DNA of 64,000 bases from CAG-103 sp963627135 (GCA_963627135.1 CAVFZY010000029.1:7892-71891), one strand, 5' to 3'; shown: positions 1-8,112, numbered from the stretch's first letter. Program-made: numbers and translations. Notes: a model not told the origin generated them from the sequence alone.

Positions 1-339
1 GAGAAGGTGGACTTCTTTGACGCGCTGCCGGAGTACGACATCGCGCTCTATACGAATAAGAAGTCCAAGACCGATCCCACCGTCTCGCTCGAGATGCTCA
101 AAACGGTGCGCCCCATGCTCGCGGAGCTCCCGGCCTGGGACGATGAGACGCTGCTCACGGCCATGAAGGATCTGGCTGAGCGGCTGGAAGTGAAAAACGC
201 GAAGGTGATGTGGCCGGTGCGCATTGCGGTGTCCGGCCGCGCGGTGACGCCCGGCGGCGCGGTGGAGATCTGCCGCATTCTCGGCCGGGACGAGACCCTG
301 CGCCGGATCGATGCCGGCATCGCCAAACTGGAAGGATGA
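1..339 (+). CDS. gltX: Glutamyl-tRNA synthetase, C-terminal part (cut by window edge)
   Basis: The frame is open from base 1 to a TGA at 337-339, so this is the last ~112 codons of a longer gene. The encoded segment resembles the end of the helical anticodon-binding domain of bacterial class I GluRS: it carries the family-typical stretches KVMWPVRIAVSG and PGGAVEICRILG, then ends in a short helix. The enzyme charges tRNA-Glu with glutamate in the cytoplasm. The HIGH and KMSKS catalytic motifs lie outside the window, so activity cannot be judged. The stop overlaps the start of the next gene (ATGA at 336-339), so the two are probably co-transcribed. A glutaminyl-type or GluQ-like relative cannot be excluded from the tail alone, but the match is good. 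Confidence 0.9.
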   Translation, partial: EKVDFFDALPEYDIALYTNKKSKTDPTVSLEMLKTVRPMLAELPAWDDETLLTAMKDLAERLEVKNAKVMWPVRIAVSGRAVTPGGAVEICRILGRDETLRRIDAGIAKLEG

Positions 340-1019
340 GCGGCATGAAAAAACGCACGGGCGTGGAGCGGGCGGTCATCGTCATGGCCGTCGTGGTCGT
401 GCTGCTTGCGATCGCGCTGATCGTCGTCAATGTGGCCGGCATCCGTATCCATAAGCCGGCGCCGGAGGCCCCGGCCGCGACAAATCTGCCGCAGTTTCCG
501 TTTTCTGATGAGCCGGAGCTGATCCTCGGCAGCGGCCAGCTCCCGTCGCGCGACGCGCAGCAGGTGGTTTCCGTCGGCGGCGAGGACAAGACCATGCAGC
601 TCGTCACCGGCTCGTTCGCACAGCGCGGCGGCCCGGACTTCTCGCTGTATCTGGACACCTCCGTGTTCCTGAGCACGGAGATGGACGGCAAGTGCTGCTT
701 TGCCCGCGCGGACGACGCGAGCATGGACGCCTATTTGGAGATCGGCTATCACCCGGGCGCGGACGCGCAGACGCTCGCGGCCACGATTCTCAATGACTAC
801 GGCACCATTGCGGCCATGGAGCCGCTCGGTCAGGTCAAGCTCGGAGATTTGAATGCCTACGGCGTCAGCGGTGCCACGGTGCAAAAACAGCTCGAGGCAT
901 ACCTGATCCCGACGGCGGACGGCTGCATTTCGGTCGTGCTCTGCCGGGCGGGAACGGCACCGGCAGGCTGGTACGAGAGCCTGCTTGCATCGGCGCAGAC
1001 GCTGCAGATCACCGGCTGA
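336..1019 (+). CDS. Membrane-anchored protein of unknown function
   Basis: 227 residues if translated from the ATG at 336, which overlaps the gltX stop; a second in-frame ATG at 345 is equally possible (224 aa). Residues ~12-32 form one hydrophobic helix (VIVMAVVVVLLAIALIVV) preceded by Lys/Arg, so the remainder is probably outside the membrane. There is no lipobox. The soluble part (~190 aa) is acidic and has no motif I recognise. It is followed by a strong hairpin and by ypeB. Location between gltX and ypeB, with an N-terminal anchor, suggests an envelope or spore-related role, but this is inference from position only. Confidence 0.75.
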   Translation: MSGMKKRTGVERAVIVMAVVVVLLAIALIVVNVAGIRIHKPAPEAPAATNLPQFPFSDEPELILGSGQLPSRDAQQVVSVGGEDKTMQLVTGSFAQRGGPDFSLYLDTSVFLSTEMDGKCCFARADDASMDAYLEIGYHPGADAQTLAATILNDYGTIAAMEPLGQVKLGDLNAYGVSGATVQKQLEAYLIPTADGCISVVLCRAGTAPAGWYESLLASAQTLQITG

Positions 1020-1034
1020 GAAAAATTGCACATC

Positions 1035-1077
1035 AAAACCACCCTTTCCGGCAACACTAGTCCGGAAGGGGTGTTTT
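1035..1077 (+). terminator. Hairpin overlapping the ypeB ribosome-binding site
   Basis: The arms 1035-1051 and 1062-1077 are nearly complementary (core CTTTCCGG / CCGGAAGG), with a T-run beginning at 1074. It looks like an intrinsic terminator for the upstream pair. Its 3' arm contains the GGAAGGGG that serves as the Shine-Dalgarno of ypeB (ATG at 1081), so any read-through message would have that site paired. Confidence 0.65.
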
Positions 1078-1080
1078 GCT

Positions 1081-2439
1081 ATGAAGAAAAAAACACGCGT
1101 GCTCATCATTTCCTACACGGCAGCGCTCGTCGCGGCGCTCGCGATCTGCCTGATTGCCTGCCGCACGGACGCCAACCGCCGCCAGACGGCCATGGACGCC
1201 AATTACCGCCACGCTTACGGCGAGGTGCTCAACGCTGTGCAGGATCTCGACAGTTCGCTGCAAAAGAGCCTGTATGCAACGACGGCGGCCATGGAGTGTA
1301 CGGTCTGCACGGACATCTACAGCAATGCGCAGACGGCGGAGATGGCGCTCGGCGTGCTGCCGGTCAACTCGCATGCGCTCGAGCGCATCGCGCGCAACAT
1401 CGCCCTCGCCGGGGACTATGCGCGCACGCTCTCGCGCAATGCGGCGGAGGGCAAAACGTTTACCTCCGAGGAACTGGCGCACCTGCGCGCCTTTTCCGAT
1501 GCCACGACGCAGCTGAGCACGCAGCTCGCGGCGCTCGGCCAGTCGCTCTATGACGGCGCGGTCACGACAACGGCGCATATGCGCAGCACGGAGTCATTGG
1601 AGAATCTGGGCCTGGAGACGGACCTGTCCGATACGCTCGAGGAAGAACTCGCGGCGCTGGCCGATTCGTTTGAGGAGCTTCCGCTCCCGATCGCGGACGG
1701 CAGCTATCAGGTGCGCACGGCGGCGGACTACGCCATGCTGGCGGGCCGCGACAAGGTCACGGAGGAGCAGGCGCAGGCCGCGGCTGCGGTTTTTCTGGAC
1801 ATGGATGCGGCGCGTCTGCAGGCGACCGGCCGCTCGGAGGGCGCCGTGCCGTGCTGGAACTTTGACATTGATGACGGGGACGACACGTCCTATATCGCGG
1901 TCACGGTGTCCGGCGGGGAAGTGCTGCGCTATTACTCCTCCTGTGCCGGCGGCGAACCGGCGCTTTCCACCGATGAGGCGGTGGAGGCAGCCGCGGCATT
2001 TCTGCGCGCGCGCGGCTATGACGGTATGCGCCTGATAGACACGGAGGACGCGGGGCAGTCGCTCATCTGCACGTTCTGCTATGTGCAGGACGATGTCCTG
2101 TGCACGGCGGATCAGCTCCGTGTGCGCGTCCGGCTCGATGACGGGACGGTCTGCGGCTTCTCGTCGGCGTCGTATCTGGACACGCACCGGGCGCGCACGT
2201 TCCCGGCGGATACCATCGGCGCCGAGGCGGGACAGGCGGCTGTGCCCGGGGCGCTGAGGGTCATGGATACGCGCACGGTATTTCTCCGGCTCTACGGCGC
2301 GCGCGAAACGCTGTGCTATGAGTACCTGTGCGAAACGGACGACGGGCAGCGCTGCGTCATCGCCGTCAATGCCCGCACCGGGCAGCAGGAGCGCATCCAG
2401 ACCTCGGATCTGTCTGGCGGGGTGCAGATGCAGTTTTGA
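1081..2439 (+). CDS. ypeB: Germination protein YpeB homologue
   Basis: 452 residues from the ATG at 1081, preceded by GGAAGGGG nine bases upstream. YpeB is made in the forespore and is needed for localisation and control of the cortex-lytic enzyme SleB during germination. Visible features: one N-terminal transmembrane segment (residues ~6-24); the helical region beginning ANYRHAYGEVLNAVQDLD, typical of YpeB; and two or three PepSY-like repeats in the C-terminal half, including VRLDDGTVCGFSSASYL and the closing AVNARTGQQERIQ. Length equals the Bacillus subtilis protein (~450 aa). No sleB gene is next to it, although the two usually form an operon. A terminator follows directly. Identification is firm at family level. 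Confidence 0.88.
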   Translation: MKKKTRVLIISYTAALVAALAICLIACRTDANRRQTAMDANYRHAYGEVLNAVQDLDSSLQKSLYATTAAMECTVCTDIYSNAQTAEMALGVLPVNSHALERIARNIALAGDYARTLSRNAAEGKTFTSEELAHLRAFSDATTQLSTQLAALGQSLYDGAVTTTAHMRSTESLENLGLETDLSDTLEEELAALADSFEELPLPIADGSYQVRTAADYAMLAGRDKVTEEQAQAAAAVFLDMDAARLQATGRSEGAVPCWNFDIDDGDDTSYIAVTVSGGEVLRYYSSCAGGEPALSTDEAVEAAAAFLRARGYDGMRLIDTEDAGQSLICTFCYVQDDVLCTADQLRVRVRLDDGTVCGFSSASYLDTHRARTFPADTIGAEAGQAAVPGALRVMDTRTVFLRLYGARETLCYEYLCETDDGQRCVIAVNARTGQQERIQTSDLSGGVQMQF

Positions 2440-2448
2440 CGTGTCTCG

Positions 2449-2478
2449 AAAGAGGGAGAGCGAAAAGCTCTCCCTCTT
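2449..2478 (+). terminator. Intrinsic terminator after ypeB
   Basis: Perfect 11-13 bp stem (AGAGGGAGAGC paired with GCTCTCCCTCT) around a GAAAA loop. Only a short T-stretch follows, and the 3' arm runs into the -35 box of the next promoter. Confidence 0.8.
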
Positions 2479-2505
2479 GACGAAAAATTCCGAACAGTGT
2501 ATGAT
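2477..2505 (+). promoter_or_regulatory. Sigma-A type promoter for the zinc-ribbon/BIG2 gene
   Basis: TTGACG (2477-2482), a 17-bp spacer and TATGAT (2500-2505). It lies about 45 bp upstream of the ATG at 2551. Confidence 0.7.
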
Positions 2506-2550
2506 ATAAAAACAAATGCATATCAGATCTTTACATATTGGAGGCTTCTT

Positions 2551-3186
2551 ATGAGCGTCATTCCCAAGATCACCTGCCGGCGCTGCGGGCGCGAGTATTC
2601 CGGCCTGCGCAGCCGCTGTCCATATTGCGGTACGAGCCGCAGCAGATCCGCAGAGCGTATCCCGCTGCGCACATCCAGCGAAAATGCAGGCACGCCGGCG
2701 GCGGAGCACGCCGCGGTCAACACGAAGTGGCAAATGCTCTTCGGTGGCATTTTGCTCATCGCGGTCGTTGCGGCCGTCATTGTACTTATCACCGTGAGCC
2801 TGAGCGCCAGCAAAAATGCTTCGGCATCCGCGGAGCCGACCCCGCCGTCGACGGTGTCCAGCGCCGCACCGGTCACCACGCCGACTCCGACGCCGGAGAC
2901 GACCCCAACCCCGACGCCGACACCATCGGTCACGAGCATCACCATCACGTTCCTTGGCAGCAAGCGCACGGAGTTTGCGGCCAAGGTCGGCGACGAGGTG
3001 CCGCTCGGTACGACGATCTATCCGACCGGCGGCGACCAGACCGTCACGTGGTCGAGCAAGGATGAATCCATTGCCAAGGTCAGCGACAAGGGTGTCGTGA
3101 CCGGCGTGGGCAAAGGCACGACGACGATCACGGCCGAGTGCGGCGACGTGAAGGCCGACTGCACGGTCTATATCACGGCGAAGTAA
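2551..3186 (+). CDS. Zinc-ribbon membrane protein with an Ig-like (BIG2) domain
   Basis: 211 residues; the ATG at 2551 is set by GGAGG at 2540-2544. Domain order: an N-terminal zinc ribbon (CRRC and CPYC pairs, residues ~8-26), a cytosolic linker, one transmembrane helix (residues ~60-85, LLIAVVAAVIVLITVSL), a Pro/Thr linker built from TPTPTP units (~105-125), and a C-terminal bacterial Ig-like group 2 domain (~130-210) with the typical WSSKDESIAKVSDKGVV and GTTTITA strands. Such domains usually act outside the cell as adhesion or spacer modules, while the zinc ribbon stays in the cytoplasm. It is monocistronic, with its own promoter and a hairpin after it. The biological role is unknown. Confidence 0.85.
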   Translation: MSVIPKITCRRCGREYSGLRSRCPYCGTSRSRSAERIPLRTSSENAGTPAAEHAAVNTKWQMLFGGILLIAVVAAVIVLITVSLSASKNASASAEPTPPSTVSSAAPVTTPTPTPETTPTPTPTPSVTSITITFLGSKRTEFAAKVGDEVPLGTTIYPTGGDQTVTWSSKDESIAKVSDKGVVTGVGKGTTTITAECGDVKADCTVYITAK

Positions 3187-3199
3187 AATGATCCGGATT

Positions 3200-3228
3200 C
3201 GACGGCTCTGATTTTTTCGGAGCCGTCG
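3200..3228. terminator. Hairpin after the BIG2 gene
   Basis: Perfect 9-bp stem (CGACGGCTC / GAGCCGTCG) with a T-rich loop. The T-run is in the loop and A's follow the stem, so it is not a textbook intrinsic terminator for either strand. Confidence 0.5.
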
Positions 3229-3238
3229 AAAAAAGGGG

Positions 3239-3267
3239 TTGACAAAAAGGTGCAGATGCGTTAGAAT
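3239..3267 (+). promoter_or_regulatory. Promoter of tRNA-Val
   Basis: TTGACA (3239-3244), 17-bp spacer, TAGAAT (3262-3267), ending 15 bp before the mature tRNA 5' end. Confidence 0.85.
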
Positions 3268-3282
3268 AACCAACGCTGACAC

Positions 3283-3359
3283 GGACGATTAGCTCAGCTG
3301 GTATGAGCATCCGCTTGACGTGCGGAGGGTCACAGGTTCGAGTCCTGTATCGTCCACCA
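3283..3359 (+). tRNA. tRNA-Val (anticodon GAC)
   Basis: 77 nt with encoded CCA. The acceptor arms GGACGAT / ATCGTCC pair fully. The anticodon arm TCCGC-TTGACGT-GCGGA gives GAC, which reads GUC/GUU valine codons. The T-arm is ACAGG-TTCGAGT-CCTGT. Its 3' end is adjacent to the tail of a tyrosine integrase gene, the usual arrangement at a phage attachment site. Confidence 0.97.
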
Positions 3360-3364
3360 CGAAG

Positions 3365-3397
3365 AATCCCGCAATCCATTGAGATTGCGGGATTTTT
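3365..3397 (+). terminator. Terminator of tRNA-Val
   Basis: A 12-bp stem (AATCCCGCAATC / GATTGCGGGATT) with a 6-nt loop, followed by six T's. Confidence 0.9.
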
Positions 3398-3424
3398 TGC
3401 GTTTTGCAGCACGTCTGCATTGTG

Positions 3425-3684
3425 TCATGCCGGCCGTTGAGACGGGCTAAAAATGCGGCTATCAGGCGTCTGCCGAGGCGTTTGGGGATATTTTTGGGGA
3501 TGTTTTTGGGGATATTTTTCGGGCGTTTCCGTGCTGGGAAAGGCCTGCAGGACTGTGCCGAGGTTGGCCTCCGGGCTGCGCTCGATCAGATGCGTGTAAA
3601 TATTTAGCGTGGTCTCTACCTTAGAGTGCCCGGCTAGATACTGCACGACCTTGACATTGGCGCCGGACAGCATCAGGTTGGTGA
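3425..3684 (-). pseudogene. Tyrosine recombinase (phage integrase), C-terminal fragment
   Basis: About 86 codons remain. The residues VKVVQYLAGHSKVETTLNIY include the conserved GHS histidine box and the catalytic tyrosine within NIYTHL. The Arg-containing boxes (R and HxxR) and the whole N-terminal half are missing; the recognisable family sequence stops near 3680, where the frame runs into the antisense strand of the phage protein. The C-terminal tail is a low-complexity run of KYPQ/KHPQ units often seen in clostridial prophage integrases. A stop lies at 3425-3427. With the active site incomplete it cannot recombine DNA. It probably once integrated the element into tRNA-Val, whose 3' end is 66 bp away. 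Confidence 0.85.
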
Positions 3685-3685
3685 C

Positions 3686-6600
3686 GTGGCCCGCAAGGTG
3701 GCCGAGGCGACCGGCGTGAACGTCGTGTTCTTTGAATCGAAGACCGACGAGGGCGGCAAGTATCTCGGCATGAACGGCGCATACCGCGACGGCACGATCT
3801 ATCTGGACGTCAACGCCGGGAAGAACAACGTGGACATCGGCGAGACGGCCATCCTGAAGACGATGTCGCACGAGCTGACGCATTTCATCCAGCAGAACAG
3901 TGGCCAGTACGAGGCACTGAAGGAATTCGTGGCGAACCATGTGCTCGAGAGCGGCGACAGCATCGAACGCCTCGCCCAGCAGAAGATCGACAACGACTCG
4001 ACCGGCGAGCTGACGATGGACGGCGCGATGGACGAGGTCGTGGCCGATGCGTGCGAGATGATGCTGCGCAACACCGAGGCCGTGCAGCGGCTGGCGAATG
4101 AGAACCGCAGCCTCGCCGAGAAGATCCGCGACTGGATCGGCGACTTCGTGAAGAAACTGCGCGCCGCGTTCAAGGGCGACCGCGCCACGCACGACGAGGC
4201 GAGAGCCATGCTCGACCGGATGCAGGAGCTGCAGAAGCTCTGGGACGATGCGCTGGTGGACGCGGCGAAGACGAAGGCGGGGAACGGCAAAACAGACTTC
4301 GACCACGCCGGGCAGGTAACGAACGCCGACGGAGAAATGGTCGCTGCGAGCAACGGCGAGGGCGGCGCTGTCTTTTCGCTTCGCACATACGACGAGGACG
4401 GAAGAGAATATCTGAACAAGTGGCTCGAACGGGCGGAGAAGAAAAAACGCGTCACGCGCGAGGACGCGGATGACATCAGAAACCAGCTCGACTACATCTA
4501 CCGTATCTGCAGGGAGTATGAGGGAAAGTATGCTCCGTTCGGCGCGTGGAGCAACGCGGCGGTGGTATACGGGGCGAACGGAAAACCGCTGTTTTCTGTC
4601 GTGAAGCAAAATGGCGAGTACGCCATGAATCTGGACTTCTCGCTCGTGTGCAAAAAGCGCAGAACGCTGGACGCCGTGCTCAACGAGCTCGTTCGCCGCG
4701 GCGTAGCGGACAATATGAATCTTGGAAAAGAATCCATTGTCCGGATCAATGACATCATCCATCAGCATGGCTTTGAGACTGCGTGCAAGCTGTGCTTTGT
4801 GGACGCGAAGAGATACCGGCAGGCAAGCGTTTCCGACACGTTTGTTGATTTGTACAACGGCCTCGTGAAGAGCCTTGTGCCTTCCGGATCTGACGTGCAG
4901 ATCGACTACTTCAACTATGGCGGGGACAGCGCGAAGCTGGCGAGCGGGGCTGGCATTGACGCCATGCCGGACTCGGCGCTGGATTTCTCGCACGTGGACG
5001 AAGTGCTCAGAACCTATGGCAAACTCACGGCGGAGCACAAGGCGGCAAAGTACATCCGCGAAAACGCTGCGGCGCGAAAGCTCGTGTCCAGATCGGACTT
5101 TTTGTCGAGCTACGGTTTCGGAAACGTGAAGCGGGAAAACCCGGAGCTTCTCGGCCTCTACAATTCCAAAAAGGGCTCTGCCGGGCCGAAGGCTGCCTTT
5201 GGTGACGTGCAGTACCTCAACGACATCCTCCCCAGAAGAAACTGGTCTGCCAAAAAGGCGTATGCCGTCGGCGGCGTGCGCGCGCAGAGCTTCAGCGATT
5301 ACGTGCCGCGCATGGTGTTTGACTATGTGCAGATGATCGCCGACCTGAGCGCAAAGAAGCTACCCGCACATGCATACACGAAAGAGCCACTGTTCGTCAA
5401 ACAGTTTGGCCTGACGGGCATGAAGATCAACATGTCGCTGATTCCGGCGGTATCTGAGGGCGGCGTTTCGGCCGGTCTTGATGCGAACGGGAATTATGTC
5501 TGGGCCGATGAGTCATTTGATTATGACACGGCAATGGATATCCAGGAGGCCGACGGATACCGCGACAACTGCGGCACGATTTGCGTCGGCGTGTCTGACG
5601 CGCACATCCGCAAATTGATGTCGGACCCGAATATCCGGATGGTTATTCCTTACCACAAGAGCGGCCTGAACCCGATCGTGGCGCACATGGTCAAGATTTC
5701 GGAATTTACGGACTACACGGATTTCCAGAACACGCGCTATGCAAACGGGACGAAGCTGAACGTGCCGGACGCGAAGCGCGAGCCAAACTTCAACCAGATC
5801 CTGCACGACATGGGAGCGAACGGAGACCCGCGTGCTGCGGCGCAGAAATACCTCAACTGGTGCGAGGAACACGGATATCTGCCGAAATTTGACCAGTTTG
5901 CATATAAGTATGTAAACGGTGAGCGCGTGATGGATGAAAACTACTACAAGCTCCTTGAGGACTTTACGACGCTCGTTGATGGAGAATATCACGCGCAGGA
6001 AGCCGTGAAGATGGTGTTCCCGGACGAGAACAGCGCCTTCGGCTCTATCGCCAGCCTGATCGAAGAGGGGCTCGACGAGGACGCCGTGCTCGAGGGCAGA
6101 CGCGCGGAAAACGTCGGCGGGATCTGCGACGAGATCGAAAAGCAGATCGGCGACGTGCAGTATTCCATCCGCGATGAATTCTCTGACGAGATTGATGAGT
6201 GGGCGCGGAGTGGTATGCGCGAGAATGAACAGTTTGTTCTCGGAAGCACCGGCCCCGTACTGCAGGGCCTCGGCGCAATCGAGAGCGACATCTTCATGAA
6301 CGGTGACAAGATTAAAAAGATCTTGACAGACCACCCGGAGATGACGCTTACGGAAATCAAGAAGATCCCTAAAATTCTGGAGGATCCTGCGATTGTCCTA
6401 AAAAGCAAGACAAGGAAAAATAGCATTGTAGTATTTGGAACATACAAGGCGGTAAACCAAAAGCCTTTCCTTGCTTCTATGGACCTCAGACCAATGGAGC
6501 GTGGCTTTGCCATTGACGATATGCAGAAAGTCACCAGCGCCTATACGAAAACAGAGACGTTGAGGAAAACAGCAGAAGAAAACGGGCGGGATTTTCTCCT

Positions 6601-7930
6601 CAGCAGCGAGGTGCTATTTGCGGATAAAAAAAGAACCGCTTCGGTTCTTCGACCCATGGGCATCTACGCGCCCATGGAACTTCTCCGCAGCGGTTATGTT
6701 GGTAGTATAACCTATCGAGGCAGAAAAGTCAACATCGAAGGCGTCCCGTTTTCTTCCGTTTTCCACGAAAAAGAAGCTGATGGTGTGCAGTTCTCCGAGC
6801 GCAATTATAGCGAAGACGAAAAGAAACAGCATATTGCGGACGCAAAAAAGTATTTCGGGAAAACATACAAGTGGGCAGAGACCGGTTATCTGACGCCGGA
6901 CGGTACAAAGCTGGACTTTTCCGGGCGGCACGATGGCGCACCTGGCGGCTACCGCACAGTTGACCACCGGGATATCAGCGACGCACTGGGCTTGGATTAC
7001 GGCGGCGAGGACTACAGCGGCGCTATGATCCAGTTTATGCGCGAGGGCAATATCCGAATCGCGCCGGAAAACGGCGGAATCAACCTGATTGTGAAGCCGA
7101 CGCAGCAGCAGGAGGACGCGCTGGTGCAGTTCGTGCAGCTAAATCGCGGAGAGGTTATACTGGACATTGACGACGCGAACGGCAACACAATCGCCAGTGT
7201 GGTATATGACCGTGGGACGCGGTCGGCGACCGTGATCGGCGCGATCCGCGACTACTTTGACTATGGCGTTGTTCCGGAAAGCCCGGACGTGCAGTTCTCC
7301 GAGCGTGACGACACGCGGGCCGACCGCGACGTGCTCTCCGATGCTGCGGACGGAGACGCGATCAACGTGCGCGAGATGGAGATGCTGCGCGAGTACCGGG
7401 AGAAGCTGCAGAAATACAGCTCGCTCACGCGGAGGCTGAAGCAGCAGCGCGAGCTTGCGCAGAACGCAGAAAGCAAGGAGGAGCGCCTGAAGGCGAAAAA
7501 CCGCGCAGACAACCTTGCTGCGCAGGTGAGCCGGGCGGACGAGCAGCTCACGCGGATGCAGAACGCGAAACCGCTGCGCGAGCTGGTGGCGCGCGAGATG
7601 AAGACGCGCGACAGTCTGGCCAAGGAAAACGCCATGCTGCGCGACCGCGTGGAGTATTGGCGCGGCCAGACGCAGCGCACGAAAGAGGCAACCACAGACC
7701 CGAAGGCCGTGCGGGAAGCGGCGCGCGCGATCATCGAGCAGACGGGCAGCAGCATCAGCGCGGATGAGGTGACGAGCCAGCTTCAGGAGCTGTACGACGG
7801 CATTGCCAGAGGCGACGAGGTAAGCTACAGCGAGATCCGCACGCAGGCCGAGCAGCTCGCGGGCGACATCGTGAGCGACGCAACGGCTGTGGACAATACG
7901 ATGTACCGCGAGTATAGTAGAGCATATTGA
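3686..7930 (+). CDS. Phage large polyvalent protein, truncated at both ends
   Basis: 1414 residues from a GTG at 3686 without a convincing ribosome-binding site; the sequence begins mid-domain, so this is an internal fragment. Domains seen in order: a zinc-metallopeptidase-like segment with HELTH (residues 62-66) and downstream acidic residues (DEVVADA); a long central domain of ~450 aa containing a CKLC pair; a segment beginning FVLGSTGPVLQGLG that resembles the MuF C-terminal/nuclease-like domains of phage head proteins; a further domain with KYFGKTYKWAETGYL and DFSGRHDGAPGGYR; and a C-terminal coiled coil (~1200-1340). Domains are separated by near-identical linkers (VFSLR, VQYSIR, VQFSER twice). 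Such proteins are injected with, or packaged beside, phage and plasmid DNA. It ends abruptly in MYREYSRAY, which looks like a breakpoint. The individual domain names are my inference. Confidence 0.75.
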   Translation: MARKVAEATGVNVVFFESKTDEGGKYLGMNGAYRDGTIYLDVNAGKNNVDIGETAILKTMSHELTHFIQQNSGQYEALKEFVANHVLESGDSIERLAQQKIDNDSTGELTMDGAMDEVVADACEMMLRNTEAVQRLANENRSLAEKIRDWIGDFVKKLRAAFKGDRATHDEARAMLDRMQELQKLWDDALVDAAKTKAGNGKTDFDHAGQVTNADGEMVAASNGEGGAVFSLRTYDEDGREYLNKWLERAEKKKRVTREDADDIRNQLDYIYRICREYEGKYAPFGAWSNAAVVYGANGKPLFSVVKQNGEYAMNLDFSLVCKKRRTLDAVLNELVRRGVADNMNLGKESIVRINDIIHQHGFETACKLCFVDAKRYRQASVSDTFVDLYNGLVKSLVPSGSDVQIDYFNYGGDSAKLASGAGIDAMPDSALDFSHVDEVLRTYGKLTAEHKAAKYIRENAAARKLVSRSDFLSSYGFGNVKRENPELLGLYNSKKGSAGPKAAFGDVQYLNDILPRRNWSAKKAYAVGGVRAQSFSDYVPRMVFDYVQMIADLSAKKLPAHAYTKEPLFVKQFGLTGMKINMSLIPAVSEGGVSAGLDANGNYVWADESFDYDTAMDIQEADGYRDNCGTICVGVSDAHIRKLMSDPNIRMVIPYHKSGLNPIVAHMVKISEFTDYTDFQNTRYANGTKLNVPDAKREPNFNQILHDMGANGDPRAAAQKYLNWCEEHGYLPKFDQFAYKYVNGERVMDENYYKLLEDFTTLVDGEYHAQEAVKMVFPDENSAFGSIASLIEEGLDEDAVLEGRRAENVGGICDEIEKQIGDVQYSIRDEFSDEIDEWARSGMRENEQFVLGSTGPVLQGLGAIESDIFMNGDKIKKILTDHPEMTLTEIKKIPKILEDPAIVLKSKTRKNSIVVFGTYKAVNQKPFLASMDLRPMERGFAIDDMQKVTSAYTKTETLRKTAEENGRDFLLSSEVLFADKKRTASVLRPMGIYAPMELLRSGYVGSITYRGRKVNIEGVPFSSVFHEKEADGVQFSERNYSEDEKKQHIADAKKYFGKTYKWAETGYLTPDGTKLDFSGRHDGAPGGYRTVDHRDISDALGLDYGGEDYSGAMIQFMREGNIRIAPENGGINLIVKPTQQQEDALVQFVQLNRGEVILDIDDANGNTIASVVYDRGTRSATVIGAIRDYFDYGVVPESPDVQFSERDDTRADRDVLSDAADGDAINVREMEMLREYREKLQKYSSLTRRLKQQRELAQNAESKEERLKAKNRADNLAAQVSRADEQLTRMQNAKPLRELVAREMKTRDSLAKENAMLRDRVEYWRGQTQRTKEATTDPKAVREAARAIIEQTGSSISADEVTSQLQELYDGIARGDEVSYSEIRTQAEQLAGDIVSDATAVDNTMYREYSRAY

Positions 7931-7936
7931 TATGAG

Positions 7937-7971
7937 ACGGTCGCAAGTAGCAATACTTTGCGGCCGTTTTA
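7937..7971 (+). terminator. Hairpin terminator after the phage fragment
   Basis: A 10-bp stem (ACGGTCGCAA / TTGCGGCCGT, one G-T pair) with an 11-nt loop, followed by TTTT. Confidence 0.65.
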
Positions 7972-7994
7972 TTGTATAGCTCTATAGCATGCAG

Positions 7995-8038
7995 CGTTAG
8001 CATTTTCGTTAGCATTTTGCGCTGAAAAAGTGCTAACG
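7995..8038. repeat. Tandem and inverted CGTTAGCATTTT repeats at the prophage right end
   Basis: CGTTAGCATTTT occurs twice in perfect tandem (7995-8006 and 8007-8018), and a third copy lies inverted at 8025-8038 (AAAAAGTGCTAACG). The arrangement suits arm-type sites for an integrase or an operator. It sits between the truncated phage gene and tRNA-Gly. Confidence 0.8.
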
Positions 8039-8112
8039 AACTGCAAGAAATAGCGACGTGCCGTTAAAGAATTTAGCGAAGTAAAAGCGCCGCAAAGCAT
8101 TGGTATACAAAG

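Larger units (their letters stand above)
3425..8038. mobile_element. Collapsed prophage remnant between tRNA-Val and tRNA-Gly
   Basis: The segment holds only the 3' end of a tyrosine integrase gene (minus strand) and a large internal piece of a phage polyvalent structural protein (plus strand), joined head to head at ~3680-3690, then a repeat cluster at 7995-8038. It starts right after tRNA-Val, the likely integration site. No packaging, capsid, replication or lysis gene is present, so it cannot be functional as a phage. No second copy of the tRNA-Val 3' end was seen on the right side, so the original attR is lost or lies elsewhere. Confidence 0.75.

Noticed and set aside
3200..3228. Hairpin after the BIG2 gene as a standard intrinsic terminator
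   Set aside because: The T-run is inside the loop and A's follow the stem on the plus strand; kept only as a low-confidence hairpin.
3685..5038. Long minus-strand open frame continuing upstream of the integrase fragment
   Set aside because: Only the final ~86 codons resemble an integrase; the rest is the antisense of the phage polyvalent gene and has no family pattern. It stays open because of GC-rich codon use on the plus strand.
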